DNA of 64,000 nt from Hyaloscypha bicolor E (Eukaryota > Ascomycota > Leotiomycetes > Helotiales > Hyaloscyphaceae), in assembly GCF_002865645.1 (NCBI RefSeq), contig NW_020194560.1, forward strand, positions 124,001 to 188,000, read 5' to 3'. The position numbers and the translations under genes were made by a program. The notes beneath the pieces were generated by a model that saw nothing but the letters and a program-made list of their open reading frames with translations, searched no databases and was not told the origin of the DNA. Every line of letters begins with the position of its first letter. Position 1 is the stretch's first letter. Of this stretch, positions 1-13,200 are shown piece by piece.

Positions 1-764
1 TATTATACTTTCTATTTTAAGAATATAGCTAGAAATATCTGAGAATATAGGAAGTAATTAGTAATTATTAATATTATGAATTAGGAGATCTTTATTAAAT
101 TTATAAAAAATTCTATTTTGGATTTAGAGAATTATAATAATAATATCTTTACTAAGTTTAAGAATACTAAATAGTAGCTAGACTAGAATATTTAAAGCTT
201 TATATCTTACTTAAATAGCTTATTAGATAACTTAGGATATACGGGTTTATTATAAGAGCAGAATAACTTATTTAGTAGCTTAAGACAGGAGATTCGGGAT
301 AAGATTAATTATTAAGGAAATACTTTATAAGAAAAAAAAAAGCTTATTTTTATAGCTATAAGAATTAAGAATTATTTGAACTTATTTACTTAATAGAAAT
401 ATAATAATAAGCTAACGGGATAATAAAAGAAAGGAAATAGAAGAAAAGTAAAAGAAAATAATAAAAAGAAACGAAAAAAAAAATTTCTATTATAAAATTT
501 ATAAAATCAGAATAATAAAGATATAGTAATAGAATCTAATATAGTACTTATATTAGAATCTATAAAACCGAATATAATTTGCTTTATTTATTAAAAGAAA
601 AATTATTATATTATTACCTGTCTAAATTAGAGAAAATTAATTTATTATAATTATAATAAATCTGGTTATAAAATATATAAGTATCTAGAACTAAAGAAAC
701 CGGGAAATAGATATATTCTATAATAGTTATATTTATTTATACTATAAAAAATAAAGTTCCTAAA

Positions 765-995
765 ATGAGAATAATAATTAAAGTTATTATTAAAATAAGA
801 AAAAGTAAATATAGGATTAGAATATTAGTTAATTCGAATATAGAAGCTAATTATATAAAGAGGAAGCTAGCTTTAGATATAAATATTCTATTAATATTAA
901 GAGTAATTTCTTTAACTTTACCAGAAAAAAAAAGAATCTATTTATATAAAAATTATATTCTTGGAATTATTATTAAAAATATATTAGAGAACTAA
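765..995 (+). pseudogene. Aspartic-protease-like fragment of the Gypsy polyprotein
   Basis: This open stretch of 76 codons sits in very AT-rich DNA. Its middle (LVNSNIEANYIKRKLALDI) resembles the Gypsy protease entry 'LVDSGAEANFI', with the catalytic Asp-Ser-Gly changed to Asn-Ser-Asn, as RIP (G to A) would do. It is a relic within the larger element, not an independent gene. Confidence 0.5.
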
Positions 996-1484
996 AAAAA
1001 AGCTAATATATATTTTATATTATATAATTTTAATCTGAATTATATTAATATAATATTTGGATTTCTATAGCTTTATTAAATTAATTTTCTAATTTCTTTT
1101 TAGGAAAGTAATATAGAAATACTAGATTTAATTATAGAAAATTAAAGTTCTAAATATTAGAAAGTTTACTAAAATAATAAAATATAAGGCATATATTTTC
1201 TATTAATTACTTATTCTATAATAAATAGCTAAAAAATTATTATTATTATTATAAATAAAATAGCTATATTTTTTTAAGAAATATTGGAATCTTTTTCAAG
1301 TATTTTCTATAGAAGCTATAGATATATTACCTAATTATTATATAATAAAGTATTATATAGATCTGAAACCAGGATTCTAACTATTATATAGTTCTATATA
1401 TACTTTATTAGAAAAAGAGCTTAAAGTTTTTTTAGAAATATTTTAATACTAGCTTAAAAAAGAAATAGATTTATTATTTTACTA

Positions 1485-3565
1485 TAGCAGAACCTCGCTA
1501 TAGTAATCCTCGCTATAGTAATATCCTTAGTAATACGATACGGCCGTAGGGTCCTGCACTTTTTTAGCCTTAGGCTTATAATATCCTTGGTATTACGATT
1601 ATCATAAGGTTTTTCGGTCCCAATCCTTAATTTTTGGTAGTATATCGTTCTACTTTAGCCTGAAAATGGATTAATTTATTGATACTCCAGGGCCCTCCGG
1701 TATCTCTCAGGCTCGATCTTACCGAATTACAGTCCCTTAATCTTACCTCTGGTTCTCTAGCCCCTAAACAGCCCAAAAAAAGACAAAGAGGCATAACAGA
1801 AGCTAATCGCCGAGTGCTATAGAGGCACAAGCAATCCCATCCTAAAACTATATATACTGATCTTATTAAGTGGTTCCAGGACAAGTTCTACTATAAAATC
1901 AACCAATCCACTATTTCCTTTAGCCTCAGTACTCAATTCGATTACCTTAATACCAATATACGAAAAGATATAAGCCTTACGGGTCGACGTTCGAGCCAAT
2001 CTGATTGGCCTGATCTTGAATTAATATTTTTTTAAATAGCAGCAGAAGATATAGTAGTAAAAAGCAATAATTACAGGCAATATTCTCAAGCAAAAGGCAT
2101 ACAAAATCTGGTACCTTCTTCCCTAATACTGCAAGTAACCAGAGCCTAAATAGTCTAATAGATAGTTAACTAACTTCAAGAATTACTTTCATATCAAGGA
2201 ATATATTTACTATAGTAAAGGCAGTACGGCAGATATCGAAAGCCCTGAAAATATTAAGCAAATACAGGAAAATCGAGACTGGCAGCCATATACTTTCCTG
2301 AGAACCTCTTAAATATAGATAAGACTAGTTTATACTGGAAAATGTTACCAAATTATACACTGGCAACTGAGGCTAGTAATAGGGGCAAAAGGAGTAAAGA
2401 GCGAATTACTCTTACTCTTACGGTTAATACTACAGGTACTAATAAGTAGGAGCCTTGGTTAATTAGAAAGAGTAAGAACCCTCAATATTTTAAGCATATT
2501 AATTATCGACTTTTGGATATATAATACCGGTATAATAATTCCAAGTAGATAACTAGTATTATCTATATAGAATACCTCTATTAGCTTAATTGCAAGTATT
2601 CTACTCAAGGCCGGTATATCCTTCTCTTTATAAATAACTTCTCAGGATATAAATATAGCATTAATCTTATTAGTAGAAAACGAGCTCTCTCTTATATACG
2701 AGTAGAATGGCTACCTCCCAATATAATATCGCATTAGTAACCGGCAGATCAGGGCATTATTAATACCTTTAAGCTTTATTATTGCAAGTAATAGATTAGC
2801 TATATAATCAAGCAATTTAAGGCAAATAAGGACCCTAATAAAACAGTTACTCTGCTCTATACAATTAACTAGATAGTATATACTTGGAATAACCACGTCA
2901 AAGCTTCTATAATTACTAATTACTAGTACAAATCAAGTCTTATTACAAAACCTCTTCTTGGTAGAGATCTCAATACCTATAGTAAACTAGACAAGGAATA
3001 GGCTGCTTAATAAGCAAAAGACAAGGAAACTATTAAAGCCCTTTAATTAGCCATTCAGAGTACTACCCAATTTAATAATCCTCTTCCCATTAGCTAATTT
3101 ATTATACTAATTAACGAGGCAATCATAGAAGAAGAAAATATAATACTAGAGGTAATTATAAATCGCTATACTCGGAGAGGTTCAGGGAATACTTAGTCTG
3201 ATATAGAGGAGGAGGAGCAAAAGGAAGAGATTAGGAAAGTGAAGCTAGCTAAAGTAATAGCTATACTTGATTTAGTAAATCTTTATAAGAAGTAATAGGA
3301 GGATAGACAAAGTAAGGTTATATATAAGCTTAATGCTTTAAAAGCTACGTTTATCTAAAGAAATATAGGAAAAGCAAAGCAGGCTTATTTAGAGCTTTCA
3401 GGAGGTACTTTACAAGTAGTAAGGTATTAGGATTGAGAGGTTCTTTATATATCTTTAGTTCTTCCTTATTTTTTATATATATACGTAATCCTTAATTTAA
3501 TAATACCTCGGTATATCGTTAGAAAAAGGCACTAAAATTAATATTATTATATCGAGGTTCTGCTA
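1485..3565 (+). mobile_element. Tigger/pogo-like DNA transposon inserted in the Gypsy RT
   Basis: The ends are terminal inverted repeats: the left end reads TAGCAGAACCTCGCTATAGT and the right end, reverse-complemented, reads TAGCAGAACCTCGATATAAT. Each end is flanked by TA (1,483-1,484 and 3,566-3,567), the usual target duplication of the Tc1/mariner/pogo superfamily. Length is 2,081 bp, normal for fungal pogo/Fot1-type elements. It interrupts the Gypsy reverse transcriptase, whose reading resumes directly to the right. It is visibly richer in G+C than its surroundings, so it suffered less RIP or arrived later. Confidence 0.85.
1750..3420 (+). pseudogene. DDE transposase (CENP-B-type HTH plus DDE_1) relic
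   Basis: Read with stops ignored, the plus strand gives an N-terminal helix-turn-helix region (basic stretch near 1,775, then IKWFQDKFYYKINQSTIS at about 1,866-1,915). A second HTH/CENP-B-like segment follows (SSQSDWPDLELIFF, near 1,990-2,034). The DDE catalytic domain shows NIDKT at about 2,315 (normally NMDET: Asp kept, Glu changed to Lys), INNFSGY at about 2,630 (normally DNFSGH) and LPPN...PADQGII at about 2,715-2,750 (normally PLDQGII). Several in-frame TAA/TAG codons replace Gln or Trp. The gene is dead. The family call rests on the motif order and is firm at superfamily level. Confidence 0.75.
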
Positions 3566-6500
3566 TAGCCTATCTAGTATTTTAATTATATTTATTCTAA
3601 AAAAAGAAGGCGGCCTATATTTATATATTAATTACTAGAGTCTAAATAAAATTATTATTAAGAACCAAATATTATTACTACTTATTAATAAGATAATAAA
3701 TAGGCTTTATAAAGCCAAGATATATATAAAACTAGATTTAAAGAATATTTATTATTAGTTATAAATCCGGGAAAGTAATAAATAAAAAATAACATTTCAA
3801 ATATATTATATTTTTTAGACTCTCTAATATTCCGGTAATATTTCAGGTATATATTAATTATATACTAGTAAGCCTTATAAATATTATTTATATAGTCTAT
3901 TTAGATAATATTTTAATTTATTTCGAGAATCCAGAATAGTATATAATAATAGTTTAATATATATTCAAATAGTTATAATAATACTAGTTCTTTATAAACT
4001 TAGTAAAATACGAGTTTAATATAGAAAGAATAAAGTTCCTAGGATTTATAATTAGCCTAGATAATATAGAAATAGAAGCTAGCCGGGTTATAGCTATTAG
4101 GAAATAGCTAATTCCGAAAAATAATATTCGAGAAGTTTAAGTATTCCTGAATTTTACTAACTTTTACTAGAGATTTATTTATAAATACTTTAGAATAATA
4201 AAAGAATTAACTAATTTATTAAAAACTAATAGAAAACTACTATACTAGTTTAGCTAAATAGATAAAATAAATAAGGCTTTTAGGAAACTATAAATTATAT
4301 TTATAATAATACTAATTCTTTATTATTTTAATCTAGCCTTAAAGATTTATATAGAAATAAATATTTTAGAATTCGTAATTATAAATATAATTTCCTAGCT
4401 CTTTAATAAAAGGGCAGAAGCTAGGTAATACCCTATTACTTTTTATTTAAAGAAAATAACTATAATTAAAAGCAGATATAAAATATATAATTCTAAACTT
4501 TTAGCTATTATTCTAATATTCCGTATTTAATAATATTATCTAGTATATATTCGGTATATTATTATTATTAAAACAGATTATAATAACTTGAAATACTTTA
4601 TAATTAAAAGAAAACTAAATAGTTAATAAATAAAATAGGCAGAAAAGCTAGCTGCTTTTAACTTTATTTTAAAATACTAGTTAGAATATAATAATTTTAT
4701 TAATAAACTATTAAAGAAACCAGACTTTATAATAAATATAAATAAAAACGCTTTATTATCTATATTTTATAATAAGCTATAGAATATAAAATAGAGAGTT
4801 CTATAAGTAATAATAATAGAATACTATACTATTTCTATAATACTATAATATAAGGCCCAAGAAAAAAAAAATCTTTAAATAATAAGATATTAAGGAATTC
4901 CAAAAAAGAAATCTATTTTAGTAATAAAATAATACTAGAAATATTATTACTTGAGCCTATTATTAGTATAGCTAGTTATAAATAGTATATATTATAAATT
5001 CTAGTTATATAAGTAGCTAGATCTAAAATAATATATAAGAAAAACAAAGAAATATTACTTAAACTATTATTATAATACTAAAGGCTTAATCTATTAATAT
5101 AATATTAGTAATATAAATAGTTCTTAAAAGAAATCTTTATTAAAGCTTTTAAAATTTAGGAACTTAATATATCTGAATTATTAAAATATTAGAGTACTAT
5201 TTATATATTAAATAAGCTAGTTCTTAAAGAAGAATTATTATAAACTAATTATAATAATTCTATAAATAGATATTTTAGTACTAGTAAAATACTAGAGATT
5301 TTCTAGAGAAAGTACTTCTAATAAAATATAAAAAAAGATATAAAAAACTATATTAGAACTTATTTTATATATTAATAAACTAAAATAAAGAAATATTATT
5401 ATATAATATACTTAGTTTATTTCCTATTTTTTTAAGCTATAATAAGAAATTATTATAAACTTTATTATAAGATTACCTTCTTTTAGATTTTATAATAAAA
5501 TATATGAAAATAATATAATATATTTTAATTATTAAGGAAATCTCGGCTCTTGAACTAGTAAAGCTATTTATATACTATATTATTAAAAACTTTAATATAT
5601 TTATAAATATAACCTTTAATAAAGAATTTGTTTTCATAAATAAGTTCTAGTTAAGTCTATACTTTTATTTAAAGATTTAATAATAGTTAAGTATAATATT
5701 TTATTTATAAACTAATAAATAAATAAAGAATCTAAACTAAACTCTAGAATAATACTTGAAGTATTATACTAGCTATTAATAGAATAACTAGATAATAAAG
5801 CTTACTTTTATAGAATTCATATATAATAACTTTATATATTTAATAATAGAAATATTTCTATTTTATATATTATATGAATTCTATTCTAATATTAAATTAT
5901 ATATTAAAAATAATATTTCAGAAAAAGAAATACTAGTAATATAAAAAAGAGTATAAAGAATTCAAATAAAACAGGAAGTACTAAAGAAATAATAATAAGA
6001 AGTAGTAAATATATAGAAAAAGTACTATAATAAAAAATATATTAATACAAAGTTTAAAATATATAATAAAGTTATATTTTATATAAAGAATATTTAATAG
6101 CTATAACCTAGTATAAAGCTAATAAACAGATATTTCAGTTTCTTTAAAGTTCTAGAAATTATAAAAATATATAAATAAATATACTATTTAAAATTATTAT
6201 TATTATATTAGATTTATAATATTTTCTATATTTTTCTTTTAGAACTATAATACCCGCAAGCTAGTACTATAATAGAACTAGAACCGGTCGAAATTAAGAA
6301 TAAAAAGAAATTCGAGATAAAATCTATTATAGTCTAAAAGAAAGGCAAGAAAAAAAGAAAGTATCTCATTTATTAAAAGAGCTATTTACTAGTAAATAAT
6401 ATATAAGAACTATTAAATAATCTAGAAAATATAGTTCAAGAATTATAAGAATACTTAAAAAAGAGCTATATTATAATATTATTAGCTAAATAAAGATATA

Positions 6501-7856
6501 AAAAATTAATACTTTTATTAGAAAACTATTAAAAAATAATATAAAAATTATTAAAAACTTTAAAAACTCTAATTTCTATATTCTATAAATACCCTATTCT
6601 TATAACTATTCTCTATTATTCTTATTCTTATTAGAATTCTCTCGAGAAATAAATAGTAAATTAGCCTAGAAAGCTATTAGCTATTAGTAAGAAATAAGAA
6701 GAAAATAAGCTTATTTAATATTAAAAGATATTAATTATACTTTTAAAAATACTTTATACTTATACTAAGCTAGTAAGAATTATTTAATCTATTTTTTAGA
6801 TTATTAGAAAAATTTATTAGCTTTAAATAATAGCTTTAATATAAGAAATATATAAACTTTAGTATAAAAAAAAAGTAATAATAGCCTTTTTCTTTTTAGA
6901 TAAAGATTAGATAAAACGCTTATATATATCTATAGCTTAGAGAAGGCAATTTAATTATACTATATATATTTAAGAAATCTTAAATAGTATTAAAATAGGA
7001 AAAAAAAATTATAATTTATAGAATTATATTTCTTATTCTTAAAGTAATAGTAATTATATATCGAGTAATTATTACTTTTAATATAAGTAAAATTAAGAAA
7101 CTTAGTAATATTCTTAGAATATTAAAAATAGTAAAGGCAAATTAAAGCTATAAAAGTATTAGCTAAATAATTAGTAATAGGCTAATAAGTACTAAAAGAA
7201 AAGTTTATTTTAATAAATAAAGAAATAAAAAAGAAAATTAGAAAAAAGCTTAAAGAAAGCTTAAAAAAGTTTAAAAAAGGCTTAAAGAAGGCTTAGAAAA
7301 GAAAGGCAAAAGATAAGAAAAAGCTAGATATAGTATTATAATTAAAGAGAAAGAAAATTAGTTAGTAGAAAAAGAAAGGCCTTTTTATATTACTTTTTTT
7401 TCTAAATAATAATTACAAATTCAGAACTGATTCTATATTAGAAATATCTAGAAATTTCTAAAAAAGAAATTTATAAATAAACTAGAAGATTAGATTAACT
7501 TTTTTAAGCTTTTAAGCTTATAAAGTAATAATTTATTTATAGATAGAGACTAAATTAGGATTTATAAACTAATTAGAAAATCTAATAAGCTTTATATCTA
7601 ATAATATATATTATATTTATATTATATTTATAAGAGAAAATTACTAGAAGTAATTTATAAATTAACTAGATAAAATTAGTAAACTATATTCTTAATTCTA
7701 TTATCTAATATAATAATAGAATAATTATAAGAAGTCTTTAGGGAAAGCTAGTAGCCAGAAAGGTTTTAGGGAAATATTTATAAAGCTATTTATAGTTTTC
7801 TCAGGCTTTTTAGAAATAAGAATCTAGAAAAGAAATTAATATAATAAGTATTATAA

Positions 7857-8155
7857 TATAGCAGGCTATATTCTTTAAAAATTATATTATTTTAGTAATT
7901 TTAAGGTTTTAGTTATATAATAAAGGCCGTAGTTTTTTATATATAATTTATAGAAATTATATAAAAAGGCTAGTTTTTTTATAGTTCTAGAGAATAATTC
8001 CTTTTTAATATTTAATTAATTAAGCTTTTATATATTATATACTATTTATATTTTATTATTTATAGTTTTAATTTTATTATTTTATTATTAAGTTATGTTT
8101 TATATTCTAGTATATTTTATATAAGTTTTTATCTTATTATAGTTTTTCTTTTATA
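7857..8155. repeat. Long repeat, copy 1 (candidate Gypsy LTR)
   Basis: This stretch of about 299 bp matches 20,718-20,995 in the same orientation over its whole length, with mainly C/T and G/A differences. It begins TATAGCAGGCTATATTC (the other copy has TATAGCGGGC), consistent with a mutated TG start, and ends TTATA, consistent with a mutated CA end. That makes it a candidate LTR. I could not find matching target duplications, so which element it belongs to is open. Confidence 0.6.
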
Positions 8156-9948
8156 TATTTTAGTAAGTAATATAAGGAAAATTAAAACTTTATAATTAAG
8201 ATAATACTCTTGTAAAGTTCTAAGGAATTTTTATAAAACAGATTATTAGCTTAGTAAATTTAAGGAAAAAAGGGCTATTATAATATCTTAAGCCTAAGGC
8301 TAAAATATTAAAAATATATAAGTATTAATTTTAATATCTTAAATTAATTTCTAATATATCTAGTAATTTGAATATAAGTTAGCTATAAGATATAATTACT
8401 AGTATAATATATAAAAGTAATAGAAATAGAAACTAATTATAAAAAAATAAAAAATAGAGGAAATAGAATAAGAAATATTATACTAAAATAATATAAGTTA
8501 GATTTTAGTTAGAAATAAACTTTAGTATTTAGAAATAAAGTTATATTATTAATTTATATATTATTTTTAATTATAATAAAAAAGCTTACTTTTAAGTTCG
8601 AGAAAAATACCCAAAAAGAAAATACTTTTAATTTTAAGTAAATTAGTAAATAGGAACCGGAAATAAAAATTAAAAAGAAATTAGAAATAAGAAATTATAT
8701 AGATAATTTAGAAAAGCTTCTAGAAAAGCTTCTAGAAAAATAAAAAGATATTAAATAAAAATAAAAAAGAGAATTCAGAAAAATTAGAGAAATTAGTAAA
8801 ATTATATTTATTATTTTTATTATTACTTTTAATAATATTATTAGATATATCTAATTTAGTAAAAATAAGAATAAATATTATAAATATTAAGCTAATAAAA
8901 TAGAAAAGAAAATATAAGTAATAGAAATAAAACTAGAAAAGCTATTATTTTATTATTATTAATATTAAAATTCGAATCTAAATTATATTTATTATTATTA
9001 ACTAGTTTCTTCTAAATTCCGATTCTTAAACTAAAAGATATATTTAAATAAGAAGTTAGTTCTTTAGAAACCTTATTAATAAAAGTCTCAAATATAAAAA
9101 CTTTATAATTAATTATAAAAGAAATTATTAAGATTAATATAGCTAAAAATAAATATATACTAATACCGGATTTAAATTTATTACTTATAAGAATTCCTAA
9201 AATATTATAATTTTAGAGAAATAATATTTCTATATTCTCGAAATAATATATAAATATATATAAGAACTATTATATTCCTAATAATACTAAAAGAAAGAGA
9301 ATTATTTATTATATTTCTCTTATTTATAAGAATTAAATTAAGATTATACCGGAATATTATATTAATAACTCAGGAAATTATTAGAAAACTAAGATTTTTA
9401 AGGCTTTATTAAAAGAATTCCGAAAATATAACTAAGAAATACTTAAAATTAGTTATAACTTTTTTAATTAAATTATTATATAAGCCTAAAATAGAAGAAT
9501 TTCTTCTAAGTCTTATATTAATATATTTAATAAAGTATTAAAGAAATTATTAAAAAGAAAAGAAATAAATGAAATTACTTAGTACTAAGAATTTATAAGA
9601 GAATTATTTATTCTAATAAAAGATTATATTCTTAAGAATACAAATTTCGAGCTTATAGATATTTCTATTTATAAATATAGTAAAATATATAATAAAAAAA
9701 ATTCTATTAATATAAAAAAAAGAAATACTATTTTAATATTATTAATAATTCAGATATATTTAGACTTAGATAAGAATACTTAGATATAGTAGTTTATAAT
9801 ATAATTCCTAAACAGAAAATAATTACTTTTTATTAGTCTTTTCTATTATATTTCCTAAAGCTATTATAAGTATAAATAAAAAAAGAAGCTAATCTATAAC
9901 TAATTATACGAAATCTATTAAAAGTAGTAAATTTAAGAGAAATAATAT

Positions 9949-10202
9949 TGTCGGTTTACTAGTAACGCATGGCACCGTCACGTATTCGTGGAATGCTATT
10001 TGCGTACGGTTAGTGAAGTTGTTATTTAGAAGTAGGGATCGCAGTATCGTGGTGTTAATATGCGATCCCTAAATCTGCTAAGCCTAAAGGGGTCTAGTCT
10101 ACTGGTCGAGTCACTAATGGAACGCGAGGTCACATGACTATGTCCCGTATCCCATGTCCCGTGACTACGCACGTGACTCCCAAAGGAACAGCTGTACCAA
10201 CA
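9949..10202 (-). mobile_element. Solo Copia LTR, almost unmutated
   Basis: This segment of 254 bp has normal base composition inside DNA that is otherwise extremely AT-rich. Read on the minus strand it starts TGTTGGTACAGCTGTTCC and ends in CGACA, the TG...CA borders of an LTR. It matches the LTRs of the Copia element at 23,127-29,406, which begin with the RIP-altered form TATTAGTATAGC. It is flanked by a perfect 5-bp direct repeat AATAT (9,944-9,948 and 10,203-10,207), so it is a genuine insertion reduced to a solo LTR by LTR-LTR recombination. It is 32 bp shorter than the 286-bp LTRs. Confidence 0.9.
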
Positions 10203-13200
10203 AATATTGATTAGCTAATAAAAAGTTTAGAAAAACTATTTATTACTATTATAATTTAAAAGAACTTATAAAAATAACTTAATATAGCTACTATTATAAT
10301 TTAGGAAAATATTCGTGGCCTATTTATATAATTTAGTTAATTATAATAAAGATAATAGTATTAATAGCCTAGTAAATATAATTTGGGTTTTTGGGGAAAA
10401 TATATAGAAAGTTATAGTAAAAGTTATAGAAAATACTATAATAGCTATAATAATTAAATAGAAATAAATAAAGAATCTAGATAACTATATTTTAGAAAAA
10501 GCTAGTCTGAAATATAATTAGAGAATATTATTTAAATTAATATAGCTTATAATATAAATCCAGAACCGAGTAAATAAATTTACTATAAATACTATAATAA
10601 GAATAAGAATAATAATATTAATTTAAAATATATTTATATTTTTTAGTTCTATTACTTATTAATAAAAAAGCTTATAAATTATAAATATATTTACTAATTT
10701 AATAAAAGATAATATAAAGAATTATTTAAGCCTAGATAAGAAAGTATTTACTTTTTCCTTATTAATAAATACTAGTAATTTAACTAAGTTATTTCCTAAG
10801 TTTAAAAAAGAAAATTTAATTATAATTTAAAAGTATAACTTAAGAATATTTAGAAAATAATAAGAAATATCTAGTTTACTAGATAAGAAAGAAATAAAGG
10901 AACTAGCTAACTGGAATTTATATATAAAAGTAAATAAATTATATCTAGAGAATTTAAATAGCTATTTCATTTTAGAGGAAATTATATTAGAATTACTAAT
11001 ATTTCAGGTTCTGGAATTAATAAATAGTATTTCTATTAATATTATAACGGGTTTCTTATTAAAAAGATAAAAAAAAAAGATAAAAATAGCTAAAAAGGTT
11101 TTCCGAAAACAAGCTAGAATAAAAAAAAAGCTATTTTATATAAGAGGCTAGAAGAATACTATTCTAAGAAATAATAAATAAGAAAATAGCCTAGCTAAAA
11201 ATATAAATATTAATACTTCCGGAAATAAATAAAACAAATTAGAAATCTAATATACTTTTAATTATAATAAATATAGAGTTCCTAAAGTTAATACTATTCT
11301 AATAAGACTAGTAAAAAAAAGTAATTATTTTATTTCTAAAAACTTAGAAAGAAATAAGAATATTTATTAATATTTTAAAAATATTAGATTTAATTATTAT
11401 ATTTTAGAACTAATAAATTAAGAATAATACTTCTTATTTTATTATTTTATAAATAGGAAATACTATTATATTAAGTATAATTAGATATATTAGAAGATTT
11501 ATAAAACTAGTAGCTATAGCTTATATAATAAATAAAATATTTAAGAAATTAGAAATATTAGCTTAGATATCTAATACTAATAGAATTATTTAATTTAAAA
11601 ATAATAATATTAATATTTAGATATTATTAGCTTATAAATATATTATATAATCTTTATATTTCTAATTTATATTTTAAGAATTTTAAGGAAATATTAAATA
11701 TAAAGAAATAATTAATACTAGAACTAAAATTAATATTTTCTCTAAAAAGATCTTTAGAAATATTAATAAAATAATATATAATGTTATAGGTTATTAAATA
11801 TTTATTATTACTAGAGCTAAATTTGAATTTATAGAAATAATAAAACTTAAAGCTAAGGTTATAAATAGAATAAAATATAAAGATATATTTTTCCTAATTA
11901 AAAAAGCTTTAAAAATCCTATTTAATTAATTATTCTTAGTAAAAATAAAAATAAAAATTATATATAGAAATAATAGTTTATAAAATAAAAGATTTACTAA
12001 CTTTAAAAATAACTAAAATATCTATATTATTATAATTATTTTATTTTTAAAAAATATTAGAAAATAAAAAAAAGTAATAATTTAAAAATATTAAGCTTTT
12101 AAAGTTAAGAAATTAAATAATATGAAATAGGAAACTAAAAAGAAAAAAGAAAAATAGAGTCTAGTATTATAATTAGTAATAATATTAGAAGAAATAGAAA
12201 AATATCGGGATTTCTTATTAATTCTTTTATTTTAAATTTAGAAATTTAGGAAATTAATAATATTTTTAGGGAAACTAAAATAGAAAAGGCTCTAATTAAA
12301 ATATTATTAAAAGTAGTTCCGGATTTAATAGAAAAGAAAATAAAAAAAATATTAAATAAAGATATTTCTAAAGCTATAAAATCTGGAACCTAAAACTAGA
12401 AAGAATTCTGAAATATATAAGAGTTTATAAAAAGTATTTTAGAATACTAGATAAAAAGACACTTTTTATATTTAAATAAGAAAAAGCTAAATAAGAAAGT
12501 TATAAATTTCGGAAATTAGATAAAAATAATACTAGAGAAAATAGTTATAGCTTTTAAAGAAAAAGATAATAACTATAGCCTATTTCTAGTTATAGAAATA
12601 TATAAAATAAAGAATAAAAAGATTTAATTAGTAAATACTAATAATAGAACTAGAGAAAGTTCTAGTAAATATCTAAACTAGTTTAAGAGATCTAAAACTA
12701 GGAAATACTTATAAAAATATATTAGGAAATATAAAAATTACCTTTTATTAAAAATATTAGCTATTTTAAAAGATTTATAACTTATTTTGGAATATTTTAA
12801 ATAATTAGATATTAGAAACTAACTTCAAAAAAAGAAACTAGTTATATTTCGAAAATTAATAATTAATTAAAAAGATATAATTATATTTAATTAGAAAGAA
12901 ATAAGAAAAGTTTATAAGAATATTAATTTATTTATTCTAATTAAGATTATTAAATATAAAGCCTAATAAAAGAAGAATTTCTTATATTTTAAAGCTCTAA
13001 TACTAATAATAATAAAAATACTATTAAAATACTTAGATTATAAAGTTCTTAAGAAATATAATAGATTTTACCGGAATTTATAATTCTTGGTTATAAAAAA
13101 GATTATTAGAATTTATAAATTAATTAATACTATTATAAAAATAAATTTAGTAATTCTATAAGATATTAATTTATTTCTATTTATTAATGAGATTTTAAAG

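Larger units (their letters stand above)
1..6600 (+). mobile_element. RIP-degraded Gypsy (chromovirus-type) LTR retrotransposon, interrupted
   Basis: Translating through stop codons on the plus strand gives the Ty3/Gypsy domain order. A retropepsin-like stretch (VNSNIEANYI, about 835-860; the expected DSGA motif is mutated) is followed by the start of reverse transcriptase near 1,350-1,480. RT resumes after the inserted transposon: KLDLKN at about 3,727 and a YLDNILIY version of the YIDD box near 3,895. RNase H is at about 4,310-4,745, an integrase zinc-finger/core at about 5,270-5,700 and a chromodomain-like segment at about 6,280-6,470. Stops are mostly TAA/TAG where Gln or Trp is expected, as RIP produces. 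The left end lies outside the window and the right end is uncertain; the repeat at 7,857-8,155 may be its 3' LTR. It cannot encode protein now. Family and order are secure; exact domain limits are approximate. Confidence 0.8.

Noticed and set aside
1627..2896. Minus-strand reading frames (1,627-1,884, 1,817-1,999, 2,711-2,896)
   Set aside because: They are the reverse side of the Tigger transposase relic, whose plus-strand reading matches the family motif by motif.
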